Shown piece after piece: positions 13,101 to 24,375 of a DNA stretch of 64,000 nt. The notes beneath the pieces are model-generated. The model was not told the origin of the DNA, made no database searches, and saw nothing but the letters and a program-made list of their open reading frames with translations. The stretch spans positions 1-64,000 of the forward strand of contig NCSJ02000160.1 in assembly GCA_002812745.2 (NCBI GenBank), read 5' to 3'. Source of the DNA: Scytalidium lignicola (Eukaryota > Ascomycota > Leotiomycetes). Every line of letters begins with the position of its first letter. The first letter of the stretch is position 1. The position numbers and the translations under genes are program-made.

Positions 13101-14090
13101 TGTAGCAAGTCATGTGTTTGCATAACTTTGTCATTTTTTCAGCTTTCATTGTCTGCTTCGTCTATTGAGGTTATTAAGACAATGGATGAGAGACGAGTTG
13201 AGCCAATTGATAATCTTGCCCTGCCTTGACCACAGCTGGCTAGGGACGTCACGATGCAAGACTGCGTTGAAATAGGAAGGTAGGAAGACATTGAGGGAAG
13301 AAGCATTGTCTGTTGTATTACCGCGTGTAATCTATCACCAGGTTGAGTGGTTGCCTCGAATAGTGTGAGTGCTATGTATTTCGCTCACAGCCCTCTGGAA
13401 TGATGTATCATCTGGAATCTTTAGGGTCTTCGTCACGAGGCCTCACCATTTTCTGAGTTGGGCTTCAAGATAGTCATGTGAAAGCTCACTTCGCAGTATC
13501 TCAATCTATGAACTAATGTCGCACTCGGCGTGTTGGCGGGTGGTTGCAGCGGGTACAACCTTAGTTCAGCTCAACCAACAAGTCATTATCGCGAATTCCT
13601 CGCCGGTTTAAAGCGCCTAGTTCTATGACTCGATGTTGTGTAACGCATGTGACGTGACCGAATATGCAGGTGCGGCAATCAGCCTTACTACTCTTCACGA
13701 TCGAGCGGTGACGGTTTTTCATAGAATCTGGAATTTGTTAACAAGAATTCGGATACTATACTTCGTAATGCGTAGTGTCTCGTATATGCAAGAACGACAG
13801 GTGTAGGAGGTGAACACGTATTTGTTCATCGTTGCTGAAAACTTGCTTCTAAGATAGCAGTTTGCGTTCCTTAAACACCGCTCCTATTTCTTCAACTAAT
13901 GATGTTAAATTTTTAGAGGCATCCTTCGTGCGTTCCACGTATAACATCCCTTCGCATGCCGAGCTTAGTGTTGTATCGCTCAACTAGCGGTCTGCAGATA
14001 AGGCCAGAAAGTAGTAAATGCAAAACGCAAATACTATCGGTCTAGAAGAACTGAGCTTAGATAACATGTTCCTCGATCCCGGCCTCACCT

Positions 14091-14791
14091 TCAGCTTAAC
14101 TGGTCATCGTTGAGAAGCCTTCGTCGTTTTGGTGCTTTCGTCTTTGCAGGACTCGACGTTGTGTCACTTGAAGGGTTCTCCTGACTGACAGTTCTTCTGC
14201 TTGATGAATGTTTTCTTGAAGGACCCTCAACCTCTTGACCTTCAGTAAATACTAGGTCTCCTGTCTCTCCCAACACTTCTTTACAAGCCTCCTCCATGAG
14301 AATCCCCAGTGCGATTAGTGCCGTTTCATCCAAACTTCTCCAGTCACCAACCCCATGACCAGGGCTGACCTGAGAGTAGAAATCAGAAGCATAGCAGTGT
14401 AACGCTTTCAAGAGATCAGAGTCTGGTAGGTTGAGATTTGGTGTACGCTCATTTGCAAAGTATATATCGTACTCGGCATATCTCGTAGGAGCTTTTTTGC
14501 TGCGGAATAATACAGCTTCTGGAGGTAAAGCGGTATGAGAGGATGATGCCGTATCTCGTGTTGAGGATGTGGTAATATGCTTTTGTATGAATCCTGCTAC
14601 GGATATGCGACCTAATATATCGTCAGTGAAGATGATTCTTAGGTCACGAGGTGAATGAGGTAAACAATACCAGCAACAGCATCGTAAACCGTAGCATGTC
14701 GATAATTAGAAGTCTTCTCATCCTCTATCGACTCACGTCGACTTATTTCTGGAGACTTAAAGTCATCTTTAGTCCTATTTCTCGATGTCAT
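14091..14791 (-). CDS. Small nuclear protein resembling UAF subunit Rrn10 (tentative)
   Basis: Two exons, 14791-14671 and 14611-14091, separated by a 59-nt intron, give 213 residues. A structured core (starting near VYDAVAGRISVAGFI and running through YAEYDIYFANERTPNL to LGILMEEACKEVLG) is followed by a charged tail ending in a basic nuclear-type cluster, KAPKRRRLL. The core pattern reminds me of the Rrn10 family, a subunit of the upstream activation factor for RNA polymerase I; this is recognition from memory and not proven. Small size and basic tail fit. The start lies only 172 bp from the ATG of the divergent CSA-like gene, so the two must share a promoter region. An alternative is an uncharacterised Pezizomycotina protein. 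Confidence 0.7.
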
Positions 14792-14963
14792 ACTGAGTTA
14801 TGTTGAACAATTAAGGTTTGAGTTGGAGCCATGGCCGATAATTTTTGACCTTTACTCGCTTCTAACGTCATTGCTTGCTTTGCAGCCTTGCGACTGGAAC
14901 ATCGTTCAACTCCAGCCTCTTCTGAGTAAGACCAGCGCAACTGTACCACTAAAATACAGATGT

Positions 14964-16520
14964 ATGAATCACTTACTACTTGACCGTTCGACGGGCACAC
15001 TAAGTCCACGCGCCTTTGCTCGAATTCAAACTGCACAACGTGTATACACAATCCAACCGACGCCAAGCCTACGCTTCAATGGCGGCGAAAGAGAAGCACC
15101 TCCTCCCCATGACACGACGGGCTGGAGCGAGGAGTTACAAGCAGAAAATAAACCAAACGAGGTGAAAGTATGGGCGCATCAGTCTGGAGTGAATGCGCTA
15201 GCAATTGATAGATTCGAAGGGCGAACGTAAGTGTACCGACGACGATATACATCGGTCTGCGACTGTGCAACTGACAATCTCATAGCCTCATATCCGGCGG
15301 CGCAGATGCTTCGATACGGTTATGGAACTTGGATGAGTTTGGGAAGACAAATACAACAACAGGAGAACACACATATGAGCCCGTTACGGTGGTGCCTAAG
15401 TACGTTCGCAATCACGACCCTATCCACAAGCTATTGGCCATCAACTAACCTCATTTTTTATATTAGGACCACCTCCTCCCACAAATTTGGCATCACTCAT
15501 ATATCATTCTATCCCTTCGACTCTCTTGCATTTCTCTCTAGCTCCTATGACCACACTCTAAAGCTCCATAGCACTGTCTCCCCCACAATTCCATCTGCCT
15601 CCTTTGATCTATCATACATCATCTACAACCATGCTCTCTCTCCAATTGCATCCCATCTCCTCGTAGCCTGTGCAACACAGCATCCAGCCGTACGACTCGT
15701 TGATTTGCGCTCCGGCTCCGCTACGCATTCACTAGCAGGACACACCGGTGCGGTATTAGCTGTAGAATGGAGCCCAACAGTCGAGCATATCCTCGCGAGC
15801 GGAGGTATTGACGGCACAGTTAGATTATGGGATGTACGAAAGAGTTCAGCCGCAGTAGGGGTGTTGGACATGGAAGATTCCACGGGAGTGGATGTAGCAG
15901 GTACGAGAAAAGTTCGGCCAGCTAACATGGATGCCACGAGAGGATCAGCAAAGGCACATACAGGAGCCGTGAATGGTATTTCTTGGACTGATGATGGCTA
16001 CTGCTTAATTACAGCTGGCCACGACTCCAGGATCCGTGTCTGGGATGCCTCCACTGGTGCGAATACACTCGCATCATTCGGCCCAACTCTCAAGAATACC
16101 CAGCTTTCGCATCTCCCTCTGCTTGTCGCCCCCACATCCCTCACTCCTGCTGACCAGAACCTGCTTTTCTACCCTAATGAGCGTGAGTTGCTCATGTTTG
16201 AGCTGCATGATGGACGACTGGTGAAGAGGTTGCGTGTTCCAGGACAAGATGTCAGCGTTGTGAGGTCGAGGACCGGAGAGAGGAATATCAAAAGTCGGAT
16301 CACGGGGCTAGCGTGGAGAAATCCTTGCGAGGGTATCTATAGTGCACATTCTGATGGGTGTATTAGAGCTTGGTTGCCTAGGATGGATGGTGAGGGTGAG
16401 GATGAGGATGAAGTAGGAGAGGAGAAGAATGAGGAGGAGAATGAGAGGCTGAAGAGGAAGAGGAAAGTGCTTGATGATGTGTATCGGGATTTAACCAGAC
16501 AGAAGATAACTTTTGGGTGA
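14964..16520 (+). CDS. CSA/ERCC8-like WD40 protein (Rad28 type)
   Basis: Exons 14964-15226, 15286-15399 and 15467-16520 join to 476 residues. The protein is a run of WD40 repeats: HQSGVNALAIDRFEGR, then GADASIRLWNLDEFGK, HKFGITHISFYPFDS, HTGAVLAVEWSP with GTVRLWDVRKSS, HTGAVNGISWTDDG with DSRIRVWDASTG, and a last blade with SDGCIRAWLP. The WDVR of the fourth repeat is the DWD/WDxR box used to dock on DDB1, and the repeat order matches ERCC8/CSA. In the family this is the substrate receptor of a CUL4-DDB1 ubiquitin ligase in transcription-coupled nucleotide excision repair. The acidic and Lys/Arg-rich tail (DGEGEDEDEVGEE) is a fungal feature. The N-terminus LSPRAFARIQTAQRV matches the CSA entry helix. 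The frame stays open upstream of 14964, but that ATG best fits family length. Confidence 0.88.
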
Positions 16521-17734
16521 TATACTCCCTTGTGCATTTATTTGTAGTCAAATATCTCAATTTAATGCAAGCATATTGATGAGATTATATTAAGATCATG
16601 AAAAGTCACATCTTCTCTTCGTAACATTTATCTTATATTAATTACTTGATGTGATATTATGGAATTTTTCAATTTCTATCAATTCCAAAGAAACAAGAGG
16701 GTCCTTAGGAAGCAACCAAAGAAACTCTAAATGTAGAAATTTAAAGATTAATTATATTGGTTTGCAATATTGTTGTACGTGGAGTCGGATAGAATAAATA
16801 AATAAATAATTGATCAAGGAACATGGTAAAAACATATATAGAAAAAGAAACTAAATAACAAGAAAAGACAATGATGAAAATAACAAAAGAGTTCGAGCCG
16901 TATAGCTGAGTATTGCTGCATGCTCTACATCGCTGCTAACGTTTAACGATTTACCGCATCATGACAGTTAAGACTCACAAATCCACTTCCACCTCTTAGA
17001 AACAACAAATTTGTCCTGACCGTTCTGCCACAATGGCGCTTTTTTGTTGTTCCGTTACATGGCAGGTTGCTTATTTGGGTTGATATAGGAAAGCTTTGGC
17101 TTGGCTTAGCTTAGCGTGGCCTTCGAGGAATAGGGTCACTTGCTTGTAAAACGTGAGGGTGAGGTATTTCTCTCTTTTAATGTTTTACCTTTTTTTTTAA
17201 TGAAAACAAGAGTATAGTCAAGAAATATATTTTTAATTCATCTATAATAAATAACCCCTAAAGTGGAAAAAAATCCTAAAAGATCCTCAATCTCTTTTGT
17301 TTCTTTCAATTGCCCGTAAATTTTGTTCAGGTGACCCTGTTCCTCCTCTAAATATATTAATAATAATAAAAATCCGATATAATCCTAGAGTTTTCCTCCC
17401 CGATCTTTCTCTCAGCCNTTTTTTTCACGAAGACGCTTTTCTCAACTCTCCTTATTAATAAAACTCTAACCCAACCTTTTTCTTTTAACCATGCCAATCA
17501 TAAGTTCATGATGAGATAGACTCCCAAAAAGAAAGNAAAAAAAGACTATTACTTATGAGAAATCCCTTAAATCCCGCCCTCCAACCATCCCGGTCTATTT
17601 TCCATCCTTTTTTCTTGTATCTAAAGAAAGGTAAAGAAAAGGGAAAAAGAAAATATTTCCGAGCCACTCTTTTCTCATCAATCATATAACAATGCAAGCA
17701 AGGAAGTGAAAAAGGAAAAAAAAAGAGTCACAAT
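16521..17734. other. AT-rich intergenic spacer
   Basis: Convergent 3' ends of the CSA-like gene and the DHA1 transporter gene. It is strongly AT-rich, with an AAAT run near 16795 and ambiguous bases before homopolymers at 17418 and 17536. I see no coding exon. Confidence 0.6.
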
Positions 17735-19626
17735 CTAAACCATATCCTTCTCCTTACCATCATCATTCCCGAGAGCAGGTTTCTCCGACTCCACAGGCTC
17801 TTTAACATCACTCTCCAATTCCCTCTCATTCATAGCCATCATCCTCTGCTCCCTCGCCGCCCTCTCCTTAGCCGTAATCTCCTCTCTCCATCCAGGGCCC
17901 CACTGGATATTAACCCAGATCGCTGCACTACTAACCACCAAAAACCCAGCACTAATAGAACTGAAAGCACCAACCCCGATCTTCGTAATAGCAGGAAGAC
18001 AGACCGCACTTCCCGCAGCAGCAAATACGTATCTGATCATGTAATTCCCAGCAATGACCTCNGCGNCGNAGACCACGGTCTTGCAAGACATCCAGACAGT
18101 AAGTGTTGAGACTCGGAAAACAGAATAGTTGCGCGACGCCCTGGAGGAACATCATGATTACTGGAAGCGCGATGCCGCCGAAGCGATACTCGATGCACCA
18201 GCCATAGATGAGCATTGAGATGGGGATGGCGATGCCCATGAAAGGTAATGCAGAACGGAGTCGATCCTCGGGGATGCGCACGCCGTTGTTGAGACGCGTG
18301 TACTTGATTGTGGTGTAATCGGCGTAGCGGCCGCCCATGAAGGTGCCGATCATATAGCCACATCCTGGTGCGAGATAGAAGAGTCCTCCCTGGATGGGAG
18401 AGTTCAAGTTGAAGCGTGGGTTTAGGACGTAGCGGATGGGTGTTAGGAGGGAGTACATGTTCCAGACGAGGGAGGATGAGCCGAGGCCCACGGCAATGAG
18501 GTTTGGATATTTGAAGAGCTTGATGACGCGCCAGGGTGAGCACATTGACCAGAGGACTCTGGTCTTGCGCTTTCGAGAGAGGCCGACTAGGTCGTCGGAT
18601 TTCTTGTGGTGAATGGTTTCAGGGAGCAGGAAGTAGGTGCCGACGAAGGCTATGGCGGCGAGGCCGGTTTGTAGATAGAAGATGACACGCCATGTGGTGT
18701 AGGTCACGATGATTCCACCTATGAAGGGGCCTAGTGCTGGGCCGATGAGGGTTCCTGAGAAAAACCATCCCATTGCTGTGGCGCGCTCGGTGGGACGGTA
18801 GATGTCGCCTATGCAGGAGGAACCGATGTTCAGGAAGGAGGTGCCTTCAAAGGCAGTGAGCATACGAAAGACGAAAAAGGCGGCGAGGTTTGGAGCGGCG
18901 GCAGTCCCGGCGCTACAGGCCATGAAGAGGAAAGCGGTGATTACGCATATCTAAAGATAAATCGTTGGTATTGGGTTTCGTACCGCCTATATATACAATA
19001 ATAGTGGAATAAAATGAAGGTATGTAATAAGAGAAATATAGAGAAAGGAAAAGAAAAGAGGAAAGAAAACGAAAAAAAGAAGCAGAGAAGAAATTGATAG
19101 GACAAAGACAGAAAAGGAGTAAGAAAACCAGACATACAATTCTCCTGCCAAAGACCTGACTCAACGGGCCCCAAAAGCAAGGACTGAGGCCCATACAGAT
19201 CAAGTACAAGGCATTGCTGATATTGATTATGTCACCCGTGGAGTTGTATGTTTCCGCGACCTCAGGCACGGCTGCCAAGACGGTGGTGCTCGAGATCGGG
19301 GCCAGGAAACTACAAAAGGAGAGTAGCGCGACAATGACGAGCTTGCGCGAGGGCGGCAATCGGTCGTAGACTTCGTCGGGAACCTCGACGTGGGAAACAT
19401 TGTGTTGGATCGGCGCGTCGTGGGTGTTGGAGGCATGAGTAGGCATATGGTCGAGACTGAGGATGGTGGTGTTGTTATCCTTAGAACGAGGCTGGATGTC
19501 CAAGGATGCGGCCGAGCGAGTCGACTCCGTGTCGAGATCATGGTGATCTTCAGGCTCTGGTGATAGTCCTTGAGCTGGAGCTGGAACTGCAGCCAATTTG
19601 GCCTGTTCTGGTGTTGGCTGAGACAT
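17735..19626 (-). CDS. MFS transporter, DHA1 (drug:H+ antiporter, 12-TM) family, frame broken by ambiguous bases
   Basis: Exon 1 (19626-19138) and exon 2 (18950-17735) flank a 187-nt intron. The product is about 567 residues with a cytosolic N-terminus of about 90 residues and 12 predicted membrane segments. DHA1 hallmarks are visible: GPLSQVFGRR in the loop 2/3 region, RMLTAFEGTSFLNIG, DIYRPTERATAMGWFF and GPALGPFIGG (motif C region). The family exports drugs or small metabolites from the plasma membrane. At 18062-18069 three Ns occur within eight bases. The frame before them (to NTYCLDVLQDR) and after them (from EVIAGNYMIRYVFAAAG) are both good DHA1 sequence but differ by one base, so the break is most simply an assembly error. 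The substrate is unknown. Confidence 0.85.
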
Positions 19627-21922
19627 GTTGGGGAGTTTATTTCATATCAATTCACGTTTGAGCGAAGTGGATTATCATATCATAGCAGGCGTGAATTGAA
19701 TGAACGAATGATATGACAATGGCAAAGCCACTAGAACTATCTATGTCTCCCTTTGAACACAGTAGGGGAATCAATCAAATAATAAGTGCAAGAATTAGAC
19801 CAGACAGCGAATGTTGCGGTGGAGCTAAGGAAGAGTAGGCTCTATAAAGAAAAAGGATCTAGACACAGCAATAGTCTTGGTATGCGAAAAGGGGGGATGA
19901 TTAGAAAACAAAAAAAAATAAAATAAGAAAACAAAAGAGTAAAATGCAGTAGAAATTAATAACGAGAAAGGAAAGGTTGAGTTTCCGTCAATCAATGGGG
20001 ACTGACGTTGTTTGGGAGCTGGACTTGCAGCAGGGACAGAGATAGATGGGCGGCGTCCAAAGGGGGGCCGAAAATCNGGGGGGAAGGCAAGTGGAGTCAC
20101 GAAGCTCAGGGCGAAGAATGGCCGGACCACTCACATCTTACCCCAGGATTACCTCAGCAGACCAATGGACTCGGTGAAAGCTCCTCGACCGGCCTCAACG
20201 TTATCTCTCCTTGTACTGCAACTTGTACGGTATCCACCTGCCTCTCTGCGACTACGACTAGATGCATTCCGGGTATCATGGGTTCGTACAGTACCGGAGT
20301 GACAGTTGTTTCTGCTTATGCCCCGAGGAAAGATTTTTTTTTTTCTCCAAGTGCTGATGGCTGTGATTTGCCCGTGAGAATTTTTTTAAAGGATGCAGGA
20401 GGGAAGCGATGTGCCGTCATTGCCGTCTCTGTGACACTTGGACCACCAAAAGAGAAAAACCACCGCGGCTCGGTTACTGCCGAAGAACTCGGGTTTGGCT
20501 GGGCAGTCTACCCCCCTTTTGGCTTCCCTCTTCCCTATCAAACGTACTCATTTAGAATTCTGTTGATGATGATTGGTTGCAAGTATCTGAGAAAATACCA
20601 CGTCGATGGTCTTAATGCAATCTTCGAGGCTCATACAGTAACTCTGGTTTTTCTTCTTCAAATTCAACTTTCCTTTGACAGCTGCATGTCTGAGAGTTTG
20701 AAAAACTGTCCAGTACCTCGCCAATGTGTCAAGGTGGAAATAGTGACCGTCAGGCGCAGATCAAGATCTGGAATCAAACGCTTGGGCATTGATACAGTGG
20801 CATGATCTTTTCCTTTAACTGCCGGTAAGGGACATTCGTCATCAAACACCAGTTTCTCTGTCTCATCTGAATTGCCATTGGACTTCTCATCCGAACCTCT
20901 AACTGGATCCCTGATCTCGACTTGTTTGCAAAGAATTTGTGCGCATTGGAGGATTGATTGAGTCTCCCCAGGCAACGACTTGAACATAGACAACTGCAAG
21001 AAGATCCATATCATTTGATTGGGAGTCTTAATAGAAATAATAAAAGAAGAATATNAAAAAAGCTCATTTATAAGAAGGAGCAACTTGCTTGCCTTCTTCT
21101 TGGGCTGTAGGCTACCTACATTCGTCCAAAAATATGTTGTACATGTACATGAACATCACATAATAACAATTAAAGAGCTTTCATACGAACCATTATTAAC
21201 AAGAGAAAAACAATCTTATTCTTCTACCTACTTAGACCAATTCCAGATTCTTTCTGTGTTATATCAGTTCTGTTGAATATAAGAAGATAATATTTTATAG
21301 CTGATTGACAGGGACGATGAGAGAAAATGACATCACTTACTCCTCTTGTTATCGCTGCTCGCGTTTTATCTGCAATTTTTTTTTTCGTGAACAAGGATAT
21401 TATTTTAATTGCCTGTAATTGGGACCTTAGTATAACTTTTAATCTGATAGATCTCTTGACTCGCCATCGGTGAAGGAAAAGACGGTGTACATGATGTGAG
21501 GAAAGAAGGTGTGTATGCTACGTGTTTACTTGATGTACTGCAAGACTTTTGGCCCGCAGCGGGCCTGGTCCGTGCAAGTTCCCTACAATTGACAACTTGA
21601 CCCTGGTTTCAGATGACGCATCAACGCTCATACAACGTTGAGTTTCTACAGTGATAAGTCGATGATAAAATAATTGAGGAGGATGAGAAGTCAAAGATCA
21701 CAATGAAAATGTGATTGATGGATTTAAATCTATTAAGGAAAGCGTTTTTGTCTCATAATTTAGTACGGTGAAAGTGTAAGTGATTCTCTTTAAGATGCCC
21801 CCTTCGAAACTCGATTTGCCTAAAATTATATGACTATTGGAGATATAACACGATAAACGCGCCGCGCATATGAATCTCAACAAAATGTGGTACAAGTTAT
21901 CACTACAAACATCTGTCCCATA
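19627..21922. other. Intergenic region with one weak orphan frame
   Basis: Promoter side of the DHA1 gene, then mixed sequence with poly-T and poly-A runs and ambiguous bases at 20077 and 21055. A 265-codon plus-strand frame spanning 20008-20805 has no recognisable domain and I do not count it. A minus-strand frame at 20664-20987 is listed separately. The remainder is AT-rich and apparently non-coding. Confidence 0.45.
20664..20987 (-). CDS. Possible small orphan gene
   Basis: An ATG-initiated frame of 107 codons beginning MFKSLPGETQSILQCAQ and ending FFKLSDMQLSKES. Amino-acid composition is balanced and there is a stretch of mixed charged residues (DPVRGSDEKSNGNSDETEK) that reads like real protein. 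I recognise no domain, and upstream exons may exist because the frame continues upstream of the ATG to about 21083. It may be a lineage-specific gene, a gene remnant or chance. Confidence 0.25.
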   Translation of the reverse strand: MFKSLPGETQSILQCAQILCKQVEIRDPVRGSDEKSNGNSDETEKLVFDDECPLPAVKGKDHATVSMPKRLIPDLDLRLTVTISTLTHWRGTGQFFKLSDMQLSKES

Positions 21923-23155
21923 TCAAACCTGATATTGCAGCGGTATCGAGACCCCACCCTTTTCACCACTGACGAGCATTTTCTCCAAAATCTCCAAGTC
22001 AGCAAGAGCCTGCTCTGGAGACTGCAGCGGGTTAGGCTTCCCTTCCTCAATGCCCTTTGCCCAAGCCGCTACCTCGCCCACTACACCGTTCGAGCGGTCG
22101 TGGAACTCCTGCTGGAAGATAATATTGTTGTCACTCTCGTTTCCCTTGCGGACAGTAACTTTATTCTTCTCAACAATAACCGTGCCATCTTCGCATGCGA
22201 TCTCGTATGCACCGCCAGAGAGTGTAGTGCCGAACGACATGGCAAATGTACCTGATATGCCGCTGCTGGTTTGCCAGATGGAGTTGACGGTGTCAACTGG
22301 AGGTAGGTGTGATTTGAGGAGAGCGCTATAGGAAGCCAAGGCAGAAGGCTTATTTTCTCCTAAAAGGAGGCGGATTGCTGCTACAGTGTGGATGCCACCA
22401 TCTAATAAGAAACCCCCTTGATGTTCTGGGACCTTACGCCATGCAGTCTCTACATTATGTTTTTTGTCAGCAACTATGTCTGAAGACAATTTGATATGGC
22501 TTCTTACCAATATATTTACCTCCAGGTGCCACGTTGCCCTAGAAGCGTAGAAAATTAGAACAACTCCTTAAAAGAATCGTTAGGCCATTAGGAAAACTCA
22601 CAAATGACTTCACCCTGAATCCTAATATCTTCCCCAATTTCTTAATCTCCTTAGCTGCGACTACAATGGTCTCCACAAATCGAAGGTTCTCCGCAACAGC
22701 CCATGTCGCTCCTCCTTTAACCTTGTCACTCTTGTAAAACTGAAGCAGTTTCTCGGACCTTTGAATATCCTGTGCTATTGGCTTTTCAGAGAGGACATGC
22801 TTGCCAGCTGCGAGTGCCGCCTCGATAAAATCAGCCTGCTTCGTGATTGGCAGCGCGATAACGAAGGCTTGGATATCATCTCGTTGGAGGAGATCTTGAT
22901 AAGTCTTGCCTGAGCCGGAGTCGTCTGAGTAGAGATCTATATTACTCAGGTTCTCGCTGAGGGATTGGGCTGATTTAAGAGAACGGGAGTAGACCGCTTT
23001 GAGAGAGAGACCTGGGTATGCTTGAACTGCGGGCTTGAAAAGGTGTGTTAGTACTTGATAGTGGGTTTAAGGGAATATATGAATATGTATGAACATACAA
23101 GATGTTCTTCCTTGGCAAAGATGCCACTTCCGATGATAGCGACTCCGATTGTCAT
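21923..23155 (-). CDS. Gfo/Idh/MocA-family NAD(P)-dependent oxidoreductase
   Basis: Four exons (23155-23099, 23033-22602, 22538-22508, 22449-21923) give 348 residues. The N-terminal Rossmann fold opens with GVAIIGSGIFAKEEHL, a G-X-G-X-X-A dinucleotide loop, and continues to the family's EKP motif in HVLSEKPIAQDIQ at about residue 100, whose lysine acts in catalysis. The C-terminal alpha/beta domain carries GGFLLDGGIHTVAAIRLLLG, with the His expected near the active site. Length is typical. Family members oxidise or reduce sugars, inositols, dihydrodiols or biliverdin using NAD(P); the substrate here is not readable. No signal peptide is seen, so it is probably cytosolic. It is divergent in orientation from the neighbouring PLC-like gene but more than 1.2 kb away. 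Confidence 0.9.
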
Positions 23156-24375
23156 GTTGTGATAGTTGATAAATCGGAATCTAATTGACAACGCTGATTG
23201 AAAAGTGCTGCTGTTTGTCGTAAGTTGAAGTTGAAAGTATACTTAAATATGGTGGGGTATGTGTGTAACATATTGCCATTGCGAACGTGGGGTAGCTCTG
23301 TCTCTACGGAGTAATTTACCCATTTCAACCCGTTGGATGGTAAGTCGCGATTGCCCCTCCTTCCTCATCCATTCTTACATCACCTGGCGATATCGGCGTT
23401 CCTTAAATTAGTCTTCTTCAACCCTCTTAGACCTTAATACGCCTCAGAAGATAGCTTCGAACAGCCAACTTTATTCATTGATGAGAATGAGAAAAAGGAG
23501 GAGCGACGGTGTGTGGCTGAGGACCCCAGTTGAGGGAAATATCCCCGAACTAGTTCAAGGACATTCAGATGCTGGACGCCCTTCATTCGAGCTTTTAAAT
23601 AATTAAGCTTTCTGAAAGGCAAGTAATTCACACGTTACGCCGACATGAATCTAGAACCGGAAATCATCACACCCATGCCACAACTAATTACTCTGGGCCA
23701 TTCATCTGAACATGCGCTCTGATTTAAGTACCATTCCATGCGCTGCCAATGACCTATCGTTGCATTGGATGAACACTGTAATTACTCCGCATCGATATAG
23801 GCCAGGTTCGGGACGAGTCCCTCTAGCACGACCCGGTGACCAAATCATGATCGAGAGATGCTTCAAAAAGCACCCTCACCTCCACCACCATCAACGGCCG
23901 AACGTCTCTACGGAAATCACCAGCCTGTCCTGAACCCGTCAACAGAGCCAAATTAGGATTTTCGACCGATCACTCGTCCTTGGGTCATGCCAGGCACTTC
24001 CAATCAGAATGCGCAACTTGACAACGCCACCTATGACCCTGAAATGGCCCTTATGAGTTTCATCTACCGCTATCAACTATGTGATGCTATTACGTTGCAT
24101 TTCAAGCTGCTAAATGGGCTCTTAAAGTGTTCACCTGTCCAATACATGTGCCTTTTCACTCATGCAAGTAATAAAAGCGAATACGGCTGACCCAAAACGG
24201 GAAGCTCCTGACTTGATGAGCGGGAGGGGGTATTCTAGACCCCTTATGGGCCCGATAGAAATCTTAAAAGACAGGAAGGTGCTTTTCATATATATTCTAA
24301 TAGACTGCAAGGTGAGCTCATTTGATATCCTTCGTTCTTTCTTTCAGCGGAAATTTGGATTCTTCCATAGTCAGA
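23156..24375. other. Intergenic spacer between divergent genes
   Basis: The shared upstream region of the oxidoreductase (minus) and the PLC-like gene (plus). It contains only short open frames with no domain. A small pyrimidine-rich stretch precedes the PLC-like start. I see no RNA gene. Confidence 0.5.

Larger units (their letters stand above)
4116..14090. other. About 10 kb without a convincing gene, upstream of the transcription factor
   Basis: The first kilobase upstream of the regulator is C/T-rich on the minus strand, as in fungal core promoters and leaders. Between about 5.6 and 11.1 kb the sequence carries many copies of TACTGTAC-like and GTACNGTAC-like words, several simple repeats, and overlapping open frames on both strands that show no recognisable domain. 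From about 11.6 to 14.1 kb it is plain mixed-composition DNA. One short minus-strand frame at 10165-10063 ends in a good splice donor and is listed separately. Long upstream regions like this are known for developmental regulators in fungi; that role is inference here. Confidence 0.5.

Noticed and set aside
17735..19626. DHA1 transporter as a true pseudogene
   Set aside because: The only defect is next to three ambiguous bases, and both sides are well-conserved transporter sequence.
20008..20805. 265-codon plus-strand frame
   Set aside because: Long, but it crosses an ambiguous base, begins in a GC-rich promoter-like tract and shows no domain or regular codon use.
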